64,000 nt of DNA from Hippasteria phrygiana (GCA_037893225.1 JAZGUH010000376.1:62001-126000); one strand, 5' to 3'; counted from the stretch's first letter, positions 25,101-36,200 are shown. Numbers and translations are program-made. The notes: a model not told the origin generated them from the sequence alone.

Positions 25101-28100
25101 GGTTAGACGATTACCATGCTTTACACACGACGGGCCCTGCCATGGTGGCTCTTGTACATAATTAACAAATTTTTGGGACGAATAAAAAAAATATCGTCTG
25201 CTTACGTTTCAGTATCTTCCGCCATTTTCAACCTGTAAACTGGCTCTAACCTTCGGTTTTCGTTTGGTCGAAACAATGACGTCACGCAACCATGACCGAA
25301 GACGCCAAAACACCCAACCAATGACCAAAGGGGAAACATGTTTCTGGTCACAGTCGCGAAAACATGCCCCAGAATGAGGTGAGATACCCAAGTAAATCCA
25401 TCCATCACAACAATGAGCAAAACCTTTATAAGTTTTAAAATGGTTATAAAGGTTTCTGTAGTTCTAAGGTCACTTACCTTCCCTTCAATGATCGCCAGAA
25501 TCAACCATCCAAACTATAAAAAGAAAGCACTATAGGGACAGCGCAGGAAAATCAGTGTTAAAAATAATATATCACAGAAATCTACAAATGAATATGCCAT
25601 GTGGTTCAAGTTGTAGTAATGACTGGCTAATTTATGTAAATTTTGAATCAATCTTTGTTACCTCCTTGATCAAGGATGCCATATACAAAGCACTAAGTGG
25701 AGTCTGCTCAGCTGGTTTGATAATCAGGCTGTTCCCACAGCAGAGGGCGGGGCCAAGCTTCCAACTGAACATCTCATTAGGGAAGTTCCATGGAATGATT
25801 GCTCCACACACACCCACTGGTTCATGACGTGTGTAACAGAAAAAGTCACCCTCTGAAAAACAAAAAAAGTCAGTGGTCAACTTGGGTTTATTTGTAGAAT
25901 GGCAAATGTAACTAAAAATCTTGTACATGTAAATACACAAATTATATTTTTGGGAATTATGCATCAGTAGTTTATCTATTCCTCTTTTGTTTTTGTGGTA
26001 TAAGGGGAAACTCCACACAAATAGGTCAAGTGCATTAGAAACAATTTGAACACAATATTCATCTGGTGTTTCTAATAAGACCCTGCCACTTTCACACAGT
26101 GTTTTCCTCCATTTAAACGTAGTGTACATGATTGGTCATTGCTGCAATTTTCAGAAATGGGCAGATTTGGGGTTAGTATTTTATAGGAAATATCATTTCA
26201 CTGACATGTTTTGTTCTTGGATGGCGAAAAAAACCAGAGAAAAACGGCGTTCGTTTTCAACCGTCTGGCGGCAGTTAACTGGATTTGTTATTGCGCCCTC
26301 TTGTAAAATAAGCCCAATTTTTGTAAACGGGATCGTTTTTAATTGCCACATAACTACGCGAGCTGACTGGTTACAACCTGTCGCTTCGGTATACTACGTG
26401 ACACACACTTGTACTATAATTGCAACCTTGCGCCCGTTTTCGGATTGTTAACCCATTTTAGACGCAACGCGGACTAACTACATTTGGTCAATAGAGGGCC
26501 GTACTTTAAAAATCCATTATTTTTCCAATGATTGTTACACAGAACAATTGTTGGAAAACGATAAAAAGTTCAACTTTTCTTGAAAACGACAGCACACCAG
26601 GTGCCATCATTTCACGGGATGATTGAGATTGCTATTAACTTACAGTCTATTAAGGTATTTTGTAACAATTCGGTAAAAAAAAAATTGGAGGATTACCAAT
26701 CGTGTACACTACGTTTAATAAGAATACTATGCTGGAAATGCATGGACTTACTTATTGGGATCGTCTTGCCATGAATCTTGTCTGCCCAACCGCCAAAGTA
26801 ACGCAGCACTTGCACTGATCCATGCAGACAGTCCAACATGGTCGAATGCAACGCCCCGTTGTCCAGAGTGTCCAAGGCCTAAATACAAATTGAATGGGAG
26901 ATACAATAACAACATGAAGTTACAGCAAGTTAAACAATAACTCATAATGGGAGGATCTGGGAAGAACAATAGGAACCAGACACTTCATCACTCAATGTTT
27001 CTGTCTTCTGTATCCTCCCACTATCTTCAGGACAACTCTTGATTGAAAACGAAAGTTCAGTGCCACTGCAGAGAAATAAAAGTACACATTGATCATTGTA
27101 CTGTAGTAACAATCATTTGGGAGTGGGTGGGAATGCAGCAGGCTCTCTGCCATTGGTAATTCAAGTGAAAGGACATGTTTGTGATATTTGTGCATCCTGT
27201 ATACTTTAACTTAACCCTAACCCTCCAGGGCATGTTTGCTAGAACCCTGTCAGATGCATCAGATTGCATACTTTGTGTGGAGAGTCCGGTAAAGTGGAGT
27301 TGTTAGCACAGATGCACTGTGCTGCGTCTGGCAGGGTTAGGGTTAAAGAAGCAAAAAATTTACGTTTAGACCCCTTTGGTAAATTTACACAAAATAAGCA
27401 AAGTACAAACAAAGACGAACAGAATTTCTTCTTACAGCAATGTACTCGGCATCTTTTTCAAAAAGGTCGGCTAGCTTCAGCATTATTTTCCCCCGCTTTT
27501 CTGCATCCATAGTTCGCCATGGAGACCCAAGTTTGACTGCCTCTCGAGCTGCCTTCACAGCCAAATCAACATCAGCCTACAGAAAAACATACTGAATCTG
27601 TCAGTCGGGAGCCTTTTTTTCCCCACAGAATTAAAATACACAGTTTGCTAATCAAAGTTAGCAATTTAGTAGTCTTTACATACAAAATAATTCTTGGAGA
27701 TGTGTTGGGGAGGGAAAGGGAGGGAGAGAGGCAATAAACTAGTGAATTCTGGGGAGCTCTGAGGGAAATGAGGAAGATAAAAAACTATTTTCTATTTTCT
27801 GAAGATGTTTGAAGAGATTTGTTGTTACCTAATCTTTTGATTTCTGTTTTACTGTGGCAATGAACAAATGAGTATTATAACATCAGTACAAGGTTGCATA
27901 CAAACGCACATGTACTGTTTTCTGTTTTTTTAGGTTTTGTTTTGTTTTTGGAAACCTTATACACAATTTTAAACAGTGTATTCAATACAACGTTAAGATA
28001 TCCTGAGAATAATTTGGAGAGAAGTATTCTAAAACATGTACACGTATTTTTTTTTTGGCACACTACATACTATGCATGAACTGTGTACACAAACGTTTGT

Positions 28101-31100
28101 AGACTTTTACCATTACACGAGTATGAACTGCTGTAAATACTATTATATGTGCCCTTTGGACTAACCTTTCAATTTGAGCAGACAGAATAATCTCTGGGGT
28201 ATCTGTTTCACTGCACGGAAACTGCTTGAACGGTTCTTTTGCTGTTTATCACATTAGTTAGAGCACAGCCTCTTATTTTGTGTAGGGCTCTGTAAGTCAT
28301 TTTCTTACTTCTACTGTTTTATGGGAAGTTTCCACAAGGCTTAACCAATGGAAGACATGGGTCAACAGGGAAAAAGAGAAGGAAAGAAAACAAACAGGAC
28401 AATAAAAGGACAATCACCACCAAATACAAAACGACACAAACAAGTTGAACTGGAGGAATGAACACTTTCTGTTGCTGCTACTGCGAGTGGTAATGCCTCT
28501 AGACAATCAATTCAAGCACGTTTTGTATAAAAATACTGGTACCTTCTGAACTCCAAGCCTACCTTATCTCCCTCCTGAATGTCGCAAATCTTTTCTCCAG
28601 TTTGGGGGTTGATTGTTGGGAAAGTTTTCCCACTGACGGAGTTCACAAACTCATTGTTGATAAACAGCTGAATTTGACAATGAAAACAAATATCAGGATT
28701 AGCATCTTCAACCCATTGAATGTGGACAATGGCCATAGCCATGGTTTGTAAAAGACCATCTGGCCGGTTGTCAGCTATATGTGCATTCCTGTGCATACTC
28801 AATCCATGGTTTGCCTATTGTGTGCATTACGCTGGGCTGCACAAAGCCCGTATTGTATACCAGCATACCATTAATAACATCCAGACACAATGGGTTTACC
28901 CTAACTCCCTATAGGGTGTGTGGAAATATGTATTGAAATTGATGGATTCAGCTTGAGTCCCAGCATTTCAATTTATATATCTTCAAGACCTGGCTGCTTC
29001 CTGCATAATTTACAAAAGGCATTAAATAACCAAAAAAGATCCAAAGCTCAATGTGTTTTCCCCATAGCATGCATAGTCTCCATCCTATAAAAGCATTCCA
29101 TAACATGAGAAATACTGTACTTACCTATAGACCCCACCCCCGGGGCTCATTTTAAAGCTCTTTAACTCCTTTGGAAAAGATTCTACTTTAACCCTAACAG
29201 CCCAAGGCTTTTTACTAGAATCCTTCCCTAACCACACAAACTCCAACACTCGTCCCATGCAAAGTGATGGTGCCAAGGCTCTACAGTACCCAATCACACA
29301 AAATTCAACACAAATGGGGTGTTTGATTTTGGCAGGTTAGGGAAGGTTAGGGTTAATACCCCACTAGAATTGGTCAGGAACAGCAAATTCTTGGAAAATA
29401 GCCATCTATGTGTGTTCAGGATTGTTTAAACACTTGGCACAACCTTTAAATTGCCAGTATTCATTCATTCATTCACTTTATTTTCCACATAACATTAACC
29501 CTAACCCTGCTGAATACATCAATATCAATACGAATTTCCACACACCCTGGGGGGTTAAGCAACAGAACAAAACATCACTTAATATTTAATATTTGGATAA
29601 ATGTGGATGGGGGTACCTAAAAAGCAAAGCTTGTCGAGTAGGGGCCCCCAACTTATATTAATTCAAGTTTCAACACAACATTATAACCCTTGCACATCAG
29701 TAAGACAAACCAATACTGACAATAGATACAAATAATTTAAGATAACACATAAACGAAATCTGTAACCCGTAACCCCGTGAGACTTTATAAGTTTCTAGAT
29801 AATTATTCAATAGCCATATCTTATATTTACATTTAAATAAGGACAGACTGCGTATAGATTTTGAAGAAATGTTCAAAGAGTTCCACAGCATAGGACCCTC
29901 ATGCTGAACTGTTTTGGAAGCAAGCTTAGTGCGTGCAAACGAACGATGAAATTTACTAAACTGTCTTGTAAAATGATGATGAATTTTATCATTTCTTATG
30001 AACATTGAACGGATAGATTTGGGTAGGTTTGTATTATTTAATTGATGCATGAGGGTACCTAGCTGTAGAGAATAAATTTCACAGACTTTTAATGTTTTAC
30101 AATGATAGAAAAGAGGATTACTAGGGTAATTATACGCAGAACCTTTTTTTGAAGTTTAAGTATTCTATTTATCTGACCAATGCCACAATTTCCCCAAGCG
30201 AGTATACCATATGATAAGTACAGTAAGATTAAGGTATTGTACAAATTCAATAAAATATCCTTTGGAAAGAATACTTTCAACTTACATATGATGCCTATAT
30301 TTCTGGACATGATTGAGCAAATATAATTAATATGCTTTTTCCAGGAAAGATCTTGGTCGATATACAATCCCAGAAATTTAGTAGAATCAGTTTTTGTAAT
30401 TTTAGTATTATCAATAATTATATCAGGCAAAAGATGACATGGCTTATTACTAAACAGCATAAAATTGGTTTTCTTTAGATTAATAGTCAGCTTATTTGCA
30501 TTAATCCATTTAGAGACTTTTTTGAGTTCACCATTAACTATATCAAAGAGTATATTGACATCGCTATGACTACAAAATATATTACTGTCATCCGCAAACA
30601 GGAAATTTTTCGTGCAATATAGGGGAAGAAAGTTTGAGTTTTCTGGTAGATGTTCTTGGCGTAGTGTATGGTCACTCAGGGCTCACATACATTAGCTATT
30701 TCGCAGATTCTACCATCTTTGCTCGATACTGCCATCTTTAGGTGACAAGTGCAAAAGACAATGGAAGGTCTCCATGGAGATTATCGGCATGAACATGTAC
30801 ATGTGTGAGGTGCGTGTATGCGCACGCCAATAATCTCTATGAAGATTACACATTGTCTTCTGTGATTGCCCCCTAAAGATGGCGGTATCGAGCAAAGATG
30901 GCGGTTACCAGCGAAACGGCTTTGAACATGTTTCTGCCTCATCTTTTAGGACTATGGTTTAAATTTACTGATTATTTTTGCTTCCTGAATACTGAAATGA
31001 GTTTGAAAAGGTTGGCAACTCTGATCGCTGTCAGTATTTCAGCAAACAGCCGTTGGATATCGAGCCCCGAGGCGCGCGTAGTGCCGCTGGCCGATAATCG

Positions 31101-32400
31101 ATCGGAAAACATCGTTCATGTTCAAAAATCCGCTCTATTACTTTGTACACAGCTGGTTTGTGCATGCACCGAGTTGCACGAAAAATTCTTTTTTTTCGGA
31201 TTTAACCCTAACCCTGCCAGACGCAGCACAGTGCATCTGTGGTGACAGCTTGACCTTGCTGCACTCTGCACACAAGTCAATGTGACAAAGTATGCAATCT
31301 GATGCGTCTGGCAGAGTTTCTAGCCAAAATACCCTGGAGGGTTAGGGTTAACTTGATCATATTCTCATTTTGAGGGGATCAAAAGCTGCATGAATGACTG
31401 CTCTAAAGTTCAAGGTGAGTGTTTTGTAAATATATTTAGGGAAACGGAAGATATCGGCAAGATCTTAAACGACCCTAACTTACCCTATAGAATTCCTTCC
31501 AGCTCTAATGGCGAATCTTGAGCCTAGCAGAGCTGGAATTTTCACTCAAGCTAGCATCAGCCACGCTAAACGTCATTACTACTCGCGATCAGTCTCGCGA
31601 TCTCGGAATTGACCCTTTCGTGATATGGGATATTCATGTATTCATAACTAAATTTACATAATAAAACGGAGTCCCATAGAAATGGCCAACCAGAAGGACA
31701 CAACAACCGTGTAGGCCGCGTCCATTACCAATAGGTTACAATACAGTGTTCTGTTACACCATGGAGGAAGGATATATCCTTCCTCCATGGTTACACTGTT
31801 CAGTCTCAATTCTGTATGATACTTGGCACAATGGCACATAGTAGTATTTCAATTAAAACCTAACTAAATCATAATTAGATCTAGTCCGAGTAACTTGGAC
31901 CCCTTGACGTACGTCATGCAAGATCGAGGAGTCACTATTTGAACTCCAAAAAAGCGAAAAGACATGTTCTGCGGGGGTCTCTGGGAATTAAACGGTAAAA
32001 TTTCACTTTTTATTTGGATGTTAAGTAAACCTTGGTACATTCATCTGATCATGGAACTGCACTTGTTCAGGTGGTGGCGTATCTAGTATTTTGGTGGCCG
32101 TTGTAAGGTTGAATTTTGAAGTTTGTGTTTGGATTGAATTAGAAGCCATTCTCTATCGCACAATCGCCTTAGACCCTACTAGTAGTACCATGTCTTATTT
32201 CTCCATGGTAGTACTATCGCCAGATCATGTCCAAATGTTAAAAAAGGCGATAAGGGGTCCAAGTTACTCGGACTAATTTAGATCTTACACTACAGTGAAA
32301 TTACTCCAAGTCCAAAATGTTTGCCAGATCATGGACAATGATGGAGGATGGGGCAATAATATGCACTTACCTGTGTGTACTTGACCTGTGGGGTTTCCAT
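16144..32400 (-). CDS. ALDH1-type aldehyde dehydrogenase, 13 coding exons
   Basis: NAD(P)+-dependent oxidation of aldehydes to acids. Exons: 32371-32400, 28563-28667, 27436-27576, 26752-26878, 25662-25852, 23898-24011, 20426-20528, 19312-19496, 19048-19212, 18060-18217, 17583-17657, 16634-16673, 16144-16176. All have AG/GT borders and sum to 1467 nt (488 aa). The internal exon sizes 105, 141, 114, 103, 185, 165 and 158 are, from memory, those of vertebrate ALDH1/2 genes. Family signatures in order: [46 protein letters not shown] and GSTE (NAD fold); SLEMGGKSP (general-base Glu); [18 protein letters not shown] (catalytic Cys); [20 protein letters not shown]. The start [10 protein letters not shown] is short with no mitochondrial leader, so a cytosolic ALDH1 is likelier than ALDH2. 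The usual VWVN segment reads ITVNNY. Substrate (retinal or other) cannot be read from the sequence. Terminal exons 8-13 recur downstream. Confidence 0.95.
16819..17257. mobile_element. TTAA-flanked piggyBac-like MITE (family P1), copy B
   Basis: Orthologous or paralogous position to 9282-9761, in the intron between coding exons 11 and 12. TTAA lies at 16815-16818 and 17258-17261. It is shorter than the copy-A member by a deletion near 17129. Confidence 0.75.
19811..19957 (-). repeat. tRNA-derived SINE in ALDH intron 7
   Basis: On the minus strand an A-box-like GTGGATGAGTGG (19940-19952) is followed by a B-box-like GGGTTCAGTCC (19904-19914), with a Leu-like loop CTCAAGA between. A tail ending cacccaggagtaaatgggta resembles tRNA-SINE bodies I know from invertebrates. 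Not a functional tRNA: no clean acceptor stem is visible. The rest of intron 7 shows nothing I recognise. Confidence 0.55.
20529..22040. other. ALDH intron 6, left part, no gene recognised
   Basis: This part holds low-complexity T and A runs and short chance ORFs. A word cacgtgattcggggcaagc at about 21823-21841 recurs inverted at 23694-23712; the pair brackets the THAP and SAP-like fragments and might be the ends of a mobile unit. Confidence 0.4.
22050..22343 (+). pseudogene. THAP-type zinc-finger exon with compensating frameshifts
   Basis: From the ATG at 22050 the frame gives [18 protein letters not shown] (the C-x4-C part of a C2CH THAP finger) and later [20 protein letters not shown] followed by TDPIPA (the C-x2-H part and the common PIPA tail). 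The conserved middle [14 protein letters not shown] is in a different frame. The shift occurs near 22128-22138 and the frame returns at an A8 run (22185-22192). THAP fingers bind DNA and are common in transposon-derived proteins. The exon lies inside ALDH intron 6 on the opposite strand. Either decayed, or carrying two sequencing indels. Confidence 0.7.
22589..22791. repeat. ~200-bp direct repeat, unit 1
   Basis: Starts tagccgcagtgagtc and ends tttacgaata. It matches 22983-23186 with few changes. Both units contain ctctctttccattc and the word gttgagcaaggtctcatta. Confidence 0.85.
22983..23186. repeat. ~200-bp direct repeat, unit 2
   Basis: Starts tagccgcagcgagtcc, has a G run at about 23018-23029, and ends tttacgaata. 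It is partner of 22589-22791. The reverse strand continues the open frame of the SAP-like fragment. Confidence 0.85.
23190..23505 (-). pseudogene. SAP-like domain gene fragment, frameshifted
   Basis: From ATG 23505 the minus strand reads [20 protein letters not shown] then GVS and [10 protein letters not shown], a SAP-like helix-turn-helix N-terminus. After a frame change at about 23335-23345 it continues [20 protein letters not shown] and [16 protein letters not shown]. This N-terminal architecture resembles large uncharacterised SAP/SWIM or YqaJ-type proteins found repetitively in invertebrates; that assignment is from memory and tentative. The fragment is convergent with the THAP fragment. 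Confidence 0.55.
24045..24257. mobile_element. TTAA-flanked MITE 33 bp from a splice acceptor
   Basis: TTAACCCCTTGC at the left and GCAAGGGGTTAA at the right form perfect inverted ends including TTAA. The right half of the body is related to 28725-28860. The element sits in ALDH intron 5, beginning 33 bp upstream (minus-strand sense) of the acceptor of exon 6 (23898-24011), so the branch site must lie in the short gap or inside the element. Confidence 0.75.
24850..25389. mobile_element. TIR element with GGGGCATGTTTTCGCGAC ends
   Basis: GGGGCATGTTTTCGCGAC at about 24876-24893 recurs inverted near 25355-25372, and the flanking AAACATGTTT words are inverted too. Each arm contains an ATGGCGGA start-like sequence (plus strand near 25011; minus strand ATGGCGGAAGATACTGAAAC followed by GTAAGC near 25200-25225). 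Downstream of the left ATG a short acidic then basic open stretch ([14 protein letters not shown]) persists out of frame. Probably a MITE retaining the first exon of its parent; superfamily unknown. Confidence 0.55.
26117..26714. mobile_element. TTAA-flanked piggyBac-like MITE (family P1), copy C
   Basis: TTAA at 26113-26116 and 26715-26718; termini ACGTAGTGTACATGATTGG and the inverse. It lies in ALDH intron 4, ending 37 bp from the donor of exon 4 (26752). The body differs from copies A and B in its centre (26270-26520). Confidence 0.75.
27211..27346. mobile_element. TTAA MITE with telomere-like ends (family T), copy 1
   Basis: Starts TTAACCCTAACCCTCC and ends GGCAGGGTTAGGGTTAA. The body includes gatgcatcagattgcatac and gatgcactgtgctgcgtctg, shared in opposite orientation with 31202-31351. 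The TTAA at each end fits a piggyBac-type target duplication. Not a telomere. Confidence 0.75.
28725..28950. repeat. Dispersed intronic repeat related to 24045-24257 and 24565-24645
   Basis: ccatctggccgg...gggctgcacaaagccc matches the body of the 24045 element, while catagccatggtttg...gcacaggaa-like sequence matches the inverse of 24565-24645. The right edge (ccctatagggtgtgtggaaa) matches the inverse of 29530-29555. It lies in ALDH intron 1. Confidence 0.5.
29188..29356. mobile_element. TTAA MITE with telomere-like ends (family T), copy 2
   Basis: Starts TTAACCCTAACAGCC and ends GGTTAGGGTTAA, with an extra internal ggcaggttaggg. The body is unlike copies 1 and 4, so only the ends are shared. 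Confidence 0.65.
29495..29558. mobile_element. Very short TTAA MITE (family T), copy 3
   Basis: A 64-bp unit starting TTAACCCTAACCCTGC and ending ccctggggggTTAA. Its body (gaatacatcaatatcaatac) is the inverse of sequence at 28915-28950. Confidence 0.55.
29570..30645 (-). pseudogene. 5'-truncated non-LTR retrotransposon, RT C-terminus
   Basis: The minus strand carries the RT catalytic motif [10 protein letters not shown] (FADD at 30587-30598), then [31 protein letters not shown], and [18 protein letters not shown]. These are the thumb and connection segments of CR1/Jockey-like elements. The frame breaks near 30089 and continues as [13 protein letters not shown] and [19 protein letters not shown] to a stop near 29697. 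The 5' part, including the endonuclease, is missing (truncated at about 30645). Dead copy in ALDH intron 1. Confidence 0.85.
31202..31351. mobile_element. TTAA MITE with telomere-like ends (family T), copy 4
   Basis: TTAACCCTAACCCTGCCAG at the left, GGAGGGTTAGGGTTAA at the right; the opposite orientation of copy 1 and the best match to it. It is in ALDH intron 1. Confidence 0.75.
31760..31789. repeat. 30-bp perfect palindrome flanked by a 7-bp direct repeat
   Basis: Each half is CATGGAGGAAGGATA (one strand) and its exact inverse. GTTACAC stands immediately on both sides (31753-31759, 31790-31796), like a target duplication. The right half-sequence recurs at 56219-56235. Confidence 0.8.
31883..32274. 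mobile_element. 392-bp TIR element near ALDH exon 1
   Basis: AGTCCGAGTAACTTGGACCC at the left is matched exactly by the inverse at the right end. The flanks taattagatct and taatttagatct look like a target duplication of about 11 bp with one indel. It is in intron 1, 96 bp from the exon 1 donor. Confidence 0.75.
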
Positions 32401-32587
32401 TTTTCTGATGAAAAGTTTACTTGGAAGTTGTTGCCATGAAGTGATTAATCCCCTTGCCTTGTCGATGTCATGTGTAGTGCTACTTGTGCTACTGCATGCT
32501 GAGTACTGCTTGCTATGCTAGTGCCCGCCCGCCGCTCAGCCATATCATGTCATGCACATGCACCTGATCGCGTAGACGTACGTATAG
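32401..32587 (-). promoter_or_regulatory. ALDH 5' flank with uORF, cut off by the foldback element
   Basis: Only about 180 bp separate the ATG (32400) from the end of the 17.5-kb element (32588). A six-codon uORF (MATTSK, 32417-32437) ends 16 bp before the ATG. A GC-rich patch (gcccgcccgccgctcag, 32522-32538) could be promoter-proximal. No TATA box is seen. The original upstream promoter, if any, now lies beyond 50089. Confidence 0.45.
32579..32587. repeat. Target site duplication (left) of the 17.5-kb element
   Basis: TACGTATAG, identical to 50081-50089 on the other side. Sequence outside the two copies is unrelated. Confidence 0.9.
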
Positions 32588-33235
32588 GGGTGTTGGTAAA
32601 AGTCGGAGGTGGTCGGAGCTAGCCGGAGCTAGCCGGAGGTAGCTTTATACACGATTTATACGACGTTTTCAAGTCTTAGAAATGGTTACCTGTTGATAAT
32701 ATTATACTTCCGTACTTTCTACCCCCCAAAAAATAAAAATGACTATTTATCTGCCATTTCAAAGTTGTCTTTCCTCAACCTCCGGGTTTCACCGATTTAA
32801 TGGTTATATCGTACGTACAATATACGTACGTACGGCACTGCTTCACGCGCGCACGGCCGATGTTCGGTATAGTAGTGCGCCCTCGCATGACTAGTTTTGG
32901 CTATTCTATTTACTACGGAGGGGCTTATATGACATCACAAAGCTAATGAAACCAGTTTGTGTATACACCTCTGGTTTTATGCCGCTCATAAAATGCTACC
33001 GTGGAACGACCGTTATTATAGGAAACAATTATTGTGAAACTTATTTAACTTGGAACAATGGCAATCACAATTTTGAAGAAGAAAAAGTTACAGGTACACT
33101 GGTGCATCATAAAATTGTGAGAAAAAGTACAACTGACGCTCCATTTGGTGAGACGGAGGTTGATATAAAATATTTGGTAGAGCTCTGAAAAAGATATAAA
33201 CCTGGAAAATAATATTTTGTACATGTGAGAACATT
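32588..33235. repeat. Outer arm, left
   Basis: Nearly identical to the inverse of 49470-50080, differing by a few substitutions and 1-bp indels. It begins with tandem ccggagctag / cggaggtag words. A plus-strand 80-codon ORF (32946-33188, starting MKPVCVYTSGFM) reads inward and is mirrored in the right arm with about one changed residue; coding status unknown. Confidence 0.9.
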
Positions 33236-36200
33236 GCGTTCTGGTCAAAATGATTGTTCACAGTTCTGTGTTAGGAAGAAACCACGCGCGAATATTGCCC
33301 GCAGAAAAGTACAAACAGTATCTGACGCTCCGTTTTGCATATATTTCGCGTCCAAATAGTGAGCCGGAGGTTGATATAAAATATTTGTTACAACTCTAAA
33401 AACCATATAAATCTGGGAAATGATACTTTGTACATATGGGAACATTGCGTCCTGGTCACAATTATTGTTCAAAGTTCTGTGTTAGGAGTAAATCAGGCGC
33501 TAATATTGCCCGCAGAAAAGTACAAAAAGTACATCTGACGCTCCGTTTTCCATTATTTTCACGTCCAAATAGTGAGCCGGAGGTTGATATAAAATATTTG
33601 TTACAACTCTAAAAACCATATAAACCTGGGAAATGATACATTGTACATGTGGGAATATTGCGTTCTGGTCACAATTATTGTTCAAAGTTCTGTGTTAAGA
33701 GGACGTCAGGCGCCAATAGTGCCCGCAGAAAAGTACAAAAAGTACATCTGACGCTCCGTTCTCCAATATTTTCGCGTCCAAATAGTGAGCCGGAGGTTGA
33801 TATAAAATATTTGTTACAGCTCTAAAAACCATATAAACCTGGGATGTGATACTTTGTACATATGGGAACATTGCGTTCTGGTCACAATTATTGTTCAAAG
33901 TTCTGTGTTAAGAGGACGTCAGGCGCCAATATTGCCCGCAGAAAAGTACAAAAAGTACATCTGACGCTCCGTTTTGCATTATTTTCGCGTCCAAATAGTG
34001 AGCCGGAGGTTGATATAAAATATTTGTTAGAACTCTAAAAACCATATAAACCTGGGAAATGATACTTTGTACATGTGGGAATATTGCGTTCTGGTCAAGA
34101 TTATTGTTCACAGTTCTGTGTTAAGAGGAAATCACGCGCTAATAATTGCCCGCAGAAAAGTATAAAAAGTACATCTGACGCTCCGTTTTCCATTATTTTC
34201 GCGTCCACATAGTGAGCCGGAGGTGGATGCAAAATATTTGTTACAGCTCTAAAAACCATATATACCTGGGAAATGATACTTTGTACATATGTGAACATTG
34301 CGGTCTGGTCAAAATTATTGTTCACAGTTCTGTGTTAGGAGGAAATCAGGCGCTAATATTGCCCGCAGAAAAGTACGGTACAAAAAGTACATCAGTTTTT
34401 TGACGCTCCGTTTTCCATTATTTTCGCGTCCAAATAGTGAGCCGGAGGTTGATATAAAATATTTGTTACAGCTCTAAAAACCATATAAACCTGGGATGTG
34501 ATACTTTGTACATATGGGAACATTGCGTTCTGGTCACAATTATTGTTCAAAGTTCTGTGTTAAGAGGACGTCAGGCGCCAATATTGCCCGCAGAAAAGTA
34601 CAAAAAGTACATCTGACGCTCCGTTTTGCATTATTTTCGCGTCCAAATAGTGAGCCGGAGGTTGATATAAAATATCTGTTACAACTCTAAAAAACATATA
34701 AACCTGGGAAATGATACATTGTACATATGGGAACATTGCGTTCTGGTCAAAATTATTGTTCACAGTTCTGTGTTAGGAGTAAATCAGGCGCTAATATTGC
34801 CCGCAGAAAAGTACAAAAAGTACATCTGACGCTCCGTTTTCCATTATTTTCACGTCCAAATAGTGAGCCGGAGGTTGATATAAAATATTTGTTACAACTC
34901 TAAAAACCATATAAACCTGGGAAATGATACATTGTACATGTGGGAATATTGCGTTCTGGTCACAATTATTGTTCAAAGTTCTGTGTTAAGAGGACGTCAG
35001 GCGCCAATAGTGCCCGCAGAAAAGTACAAAAAGTACATCTGACGCTCCGTTCTCCAATATTTTCGCGTCCAAATAGTGAGCCGGAGGTTGATATAAAATA
35101 TTTGTTACAGCTCTAAAAACCATATAAACCTGGGATGTGATACTTTGTACATATGGGAACATTGCGTTCTGGTCACAATTATTGTTCAAAGTTCTGTGTT
35201 AAGAGGACGTCAGGCGCCAATATTGCCCGCAGAAAAGTACAAAAAGTACATCTGACGCTCCGTTTTGCATTATTTTCGCGTCCAAATAGTGAGCCGGAGG
35301 TTGATATAAAATATCTGTTACAACTCTAAAAAACATATAAACCTGGGAAATGATACATTGTACATATGGGAACATTGCGTTCTGGTCAAAATTATTGTTC
35401 ACAGTTCTGTGTTAGGAGGAAATCAGGCGCTAATATTGCCCGCAGAAAAGTACAAAAATTACATCAGTTTTTTGACGCTCCGTTTTGCATTATTTTCGCG
35501 TCCAAATAGTGAGCCGGAGGTTGATATAAAATATTTGTTACAACTCTAAAAACCATATAAACCTAGGAAATCATACTTTGTACATGTGGGAACATTGCGT
35601 TCTGGTCACAATTATTGTTCAAAGTTCTGTGTTAAGAGGACGTCAGGCGCCAATAGTGCCCGCAGAAAAGTACAAAAAGTACATCTGACGCTCCGTTTTC
35701 CAATATTTTCGCGTCCAAATAGTGAGCCGGAGGTTGATATAAAATATTTGTTACAACTCTAAAAACCATATAAACCTGGGAAATGATACTTTGTACATAT
35801 GTGAACATTGCGTTCTGGTCAAAATTATTGTTCACAGTTCTGTGTTAGGAGGAAATCAGGCGCCAATAGTGCCCGCCGAAAAGTATAAAGAGTACATCTG
35901 ACGCTCCGTTTTCCATTATTTTCGCGTCCAAATAGTGAGCCGGAGGTTGATATAAAATATTTGTTGCAACTCTAAAAACCATATAAACCTGGGAAATGAT
36001 ACTTTGTACATGTGGGAATATTGCGTTCTGGTCAAGATTATTGTTCACAGTTCTGTGTTAAGAGGAAATCACGCGCTAATAATTGCCCGCAGAAAAGTAC
36101 AAAAAGTACATCTGACGCTCCGTTCTCCAATATTTTCGCGTCCAAATAGTGAGCCGGAGGTTGATATAAAATATTTGTTAGAACTCTAAAAACCATATAA

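Noticed and set aside
27211..31351. Interstitial telomeric repeats
   Set aside because: The TTAGGG-like words occur only as inverted ends of short TTAA-bounded units, not as tandem runs.
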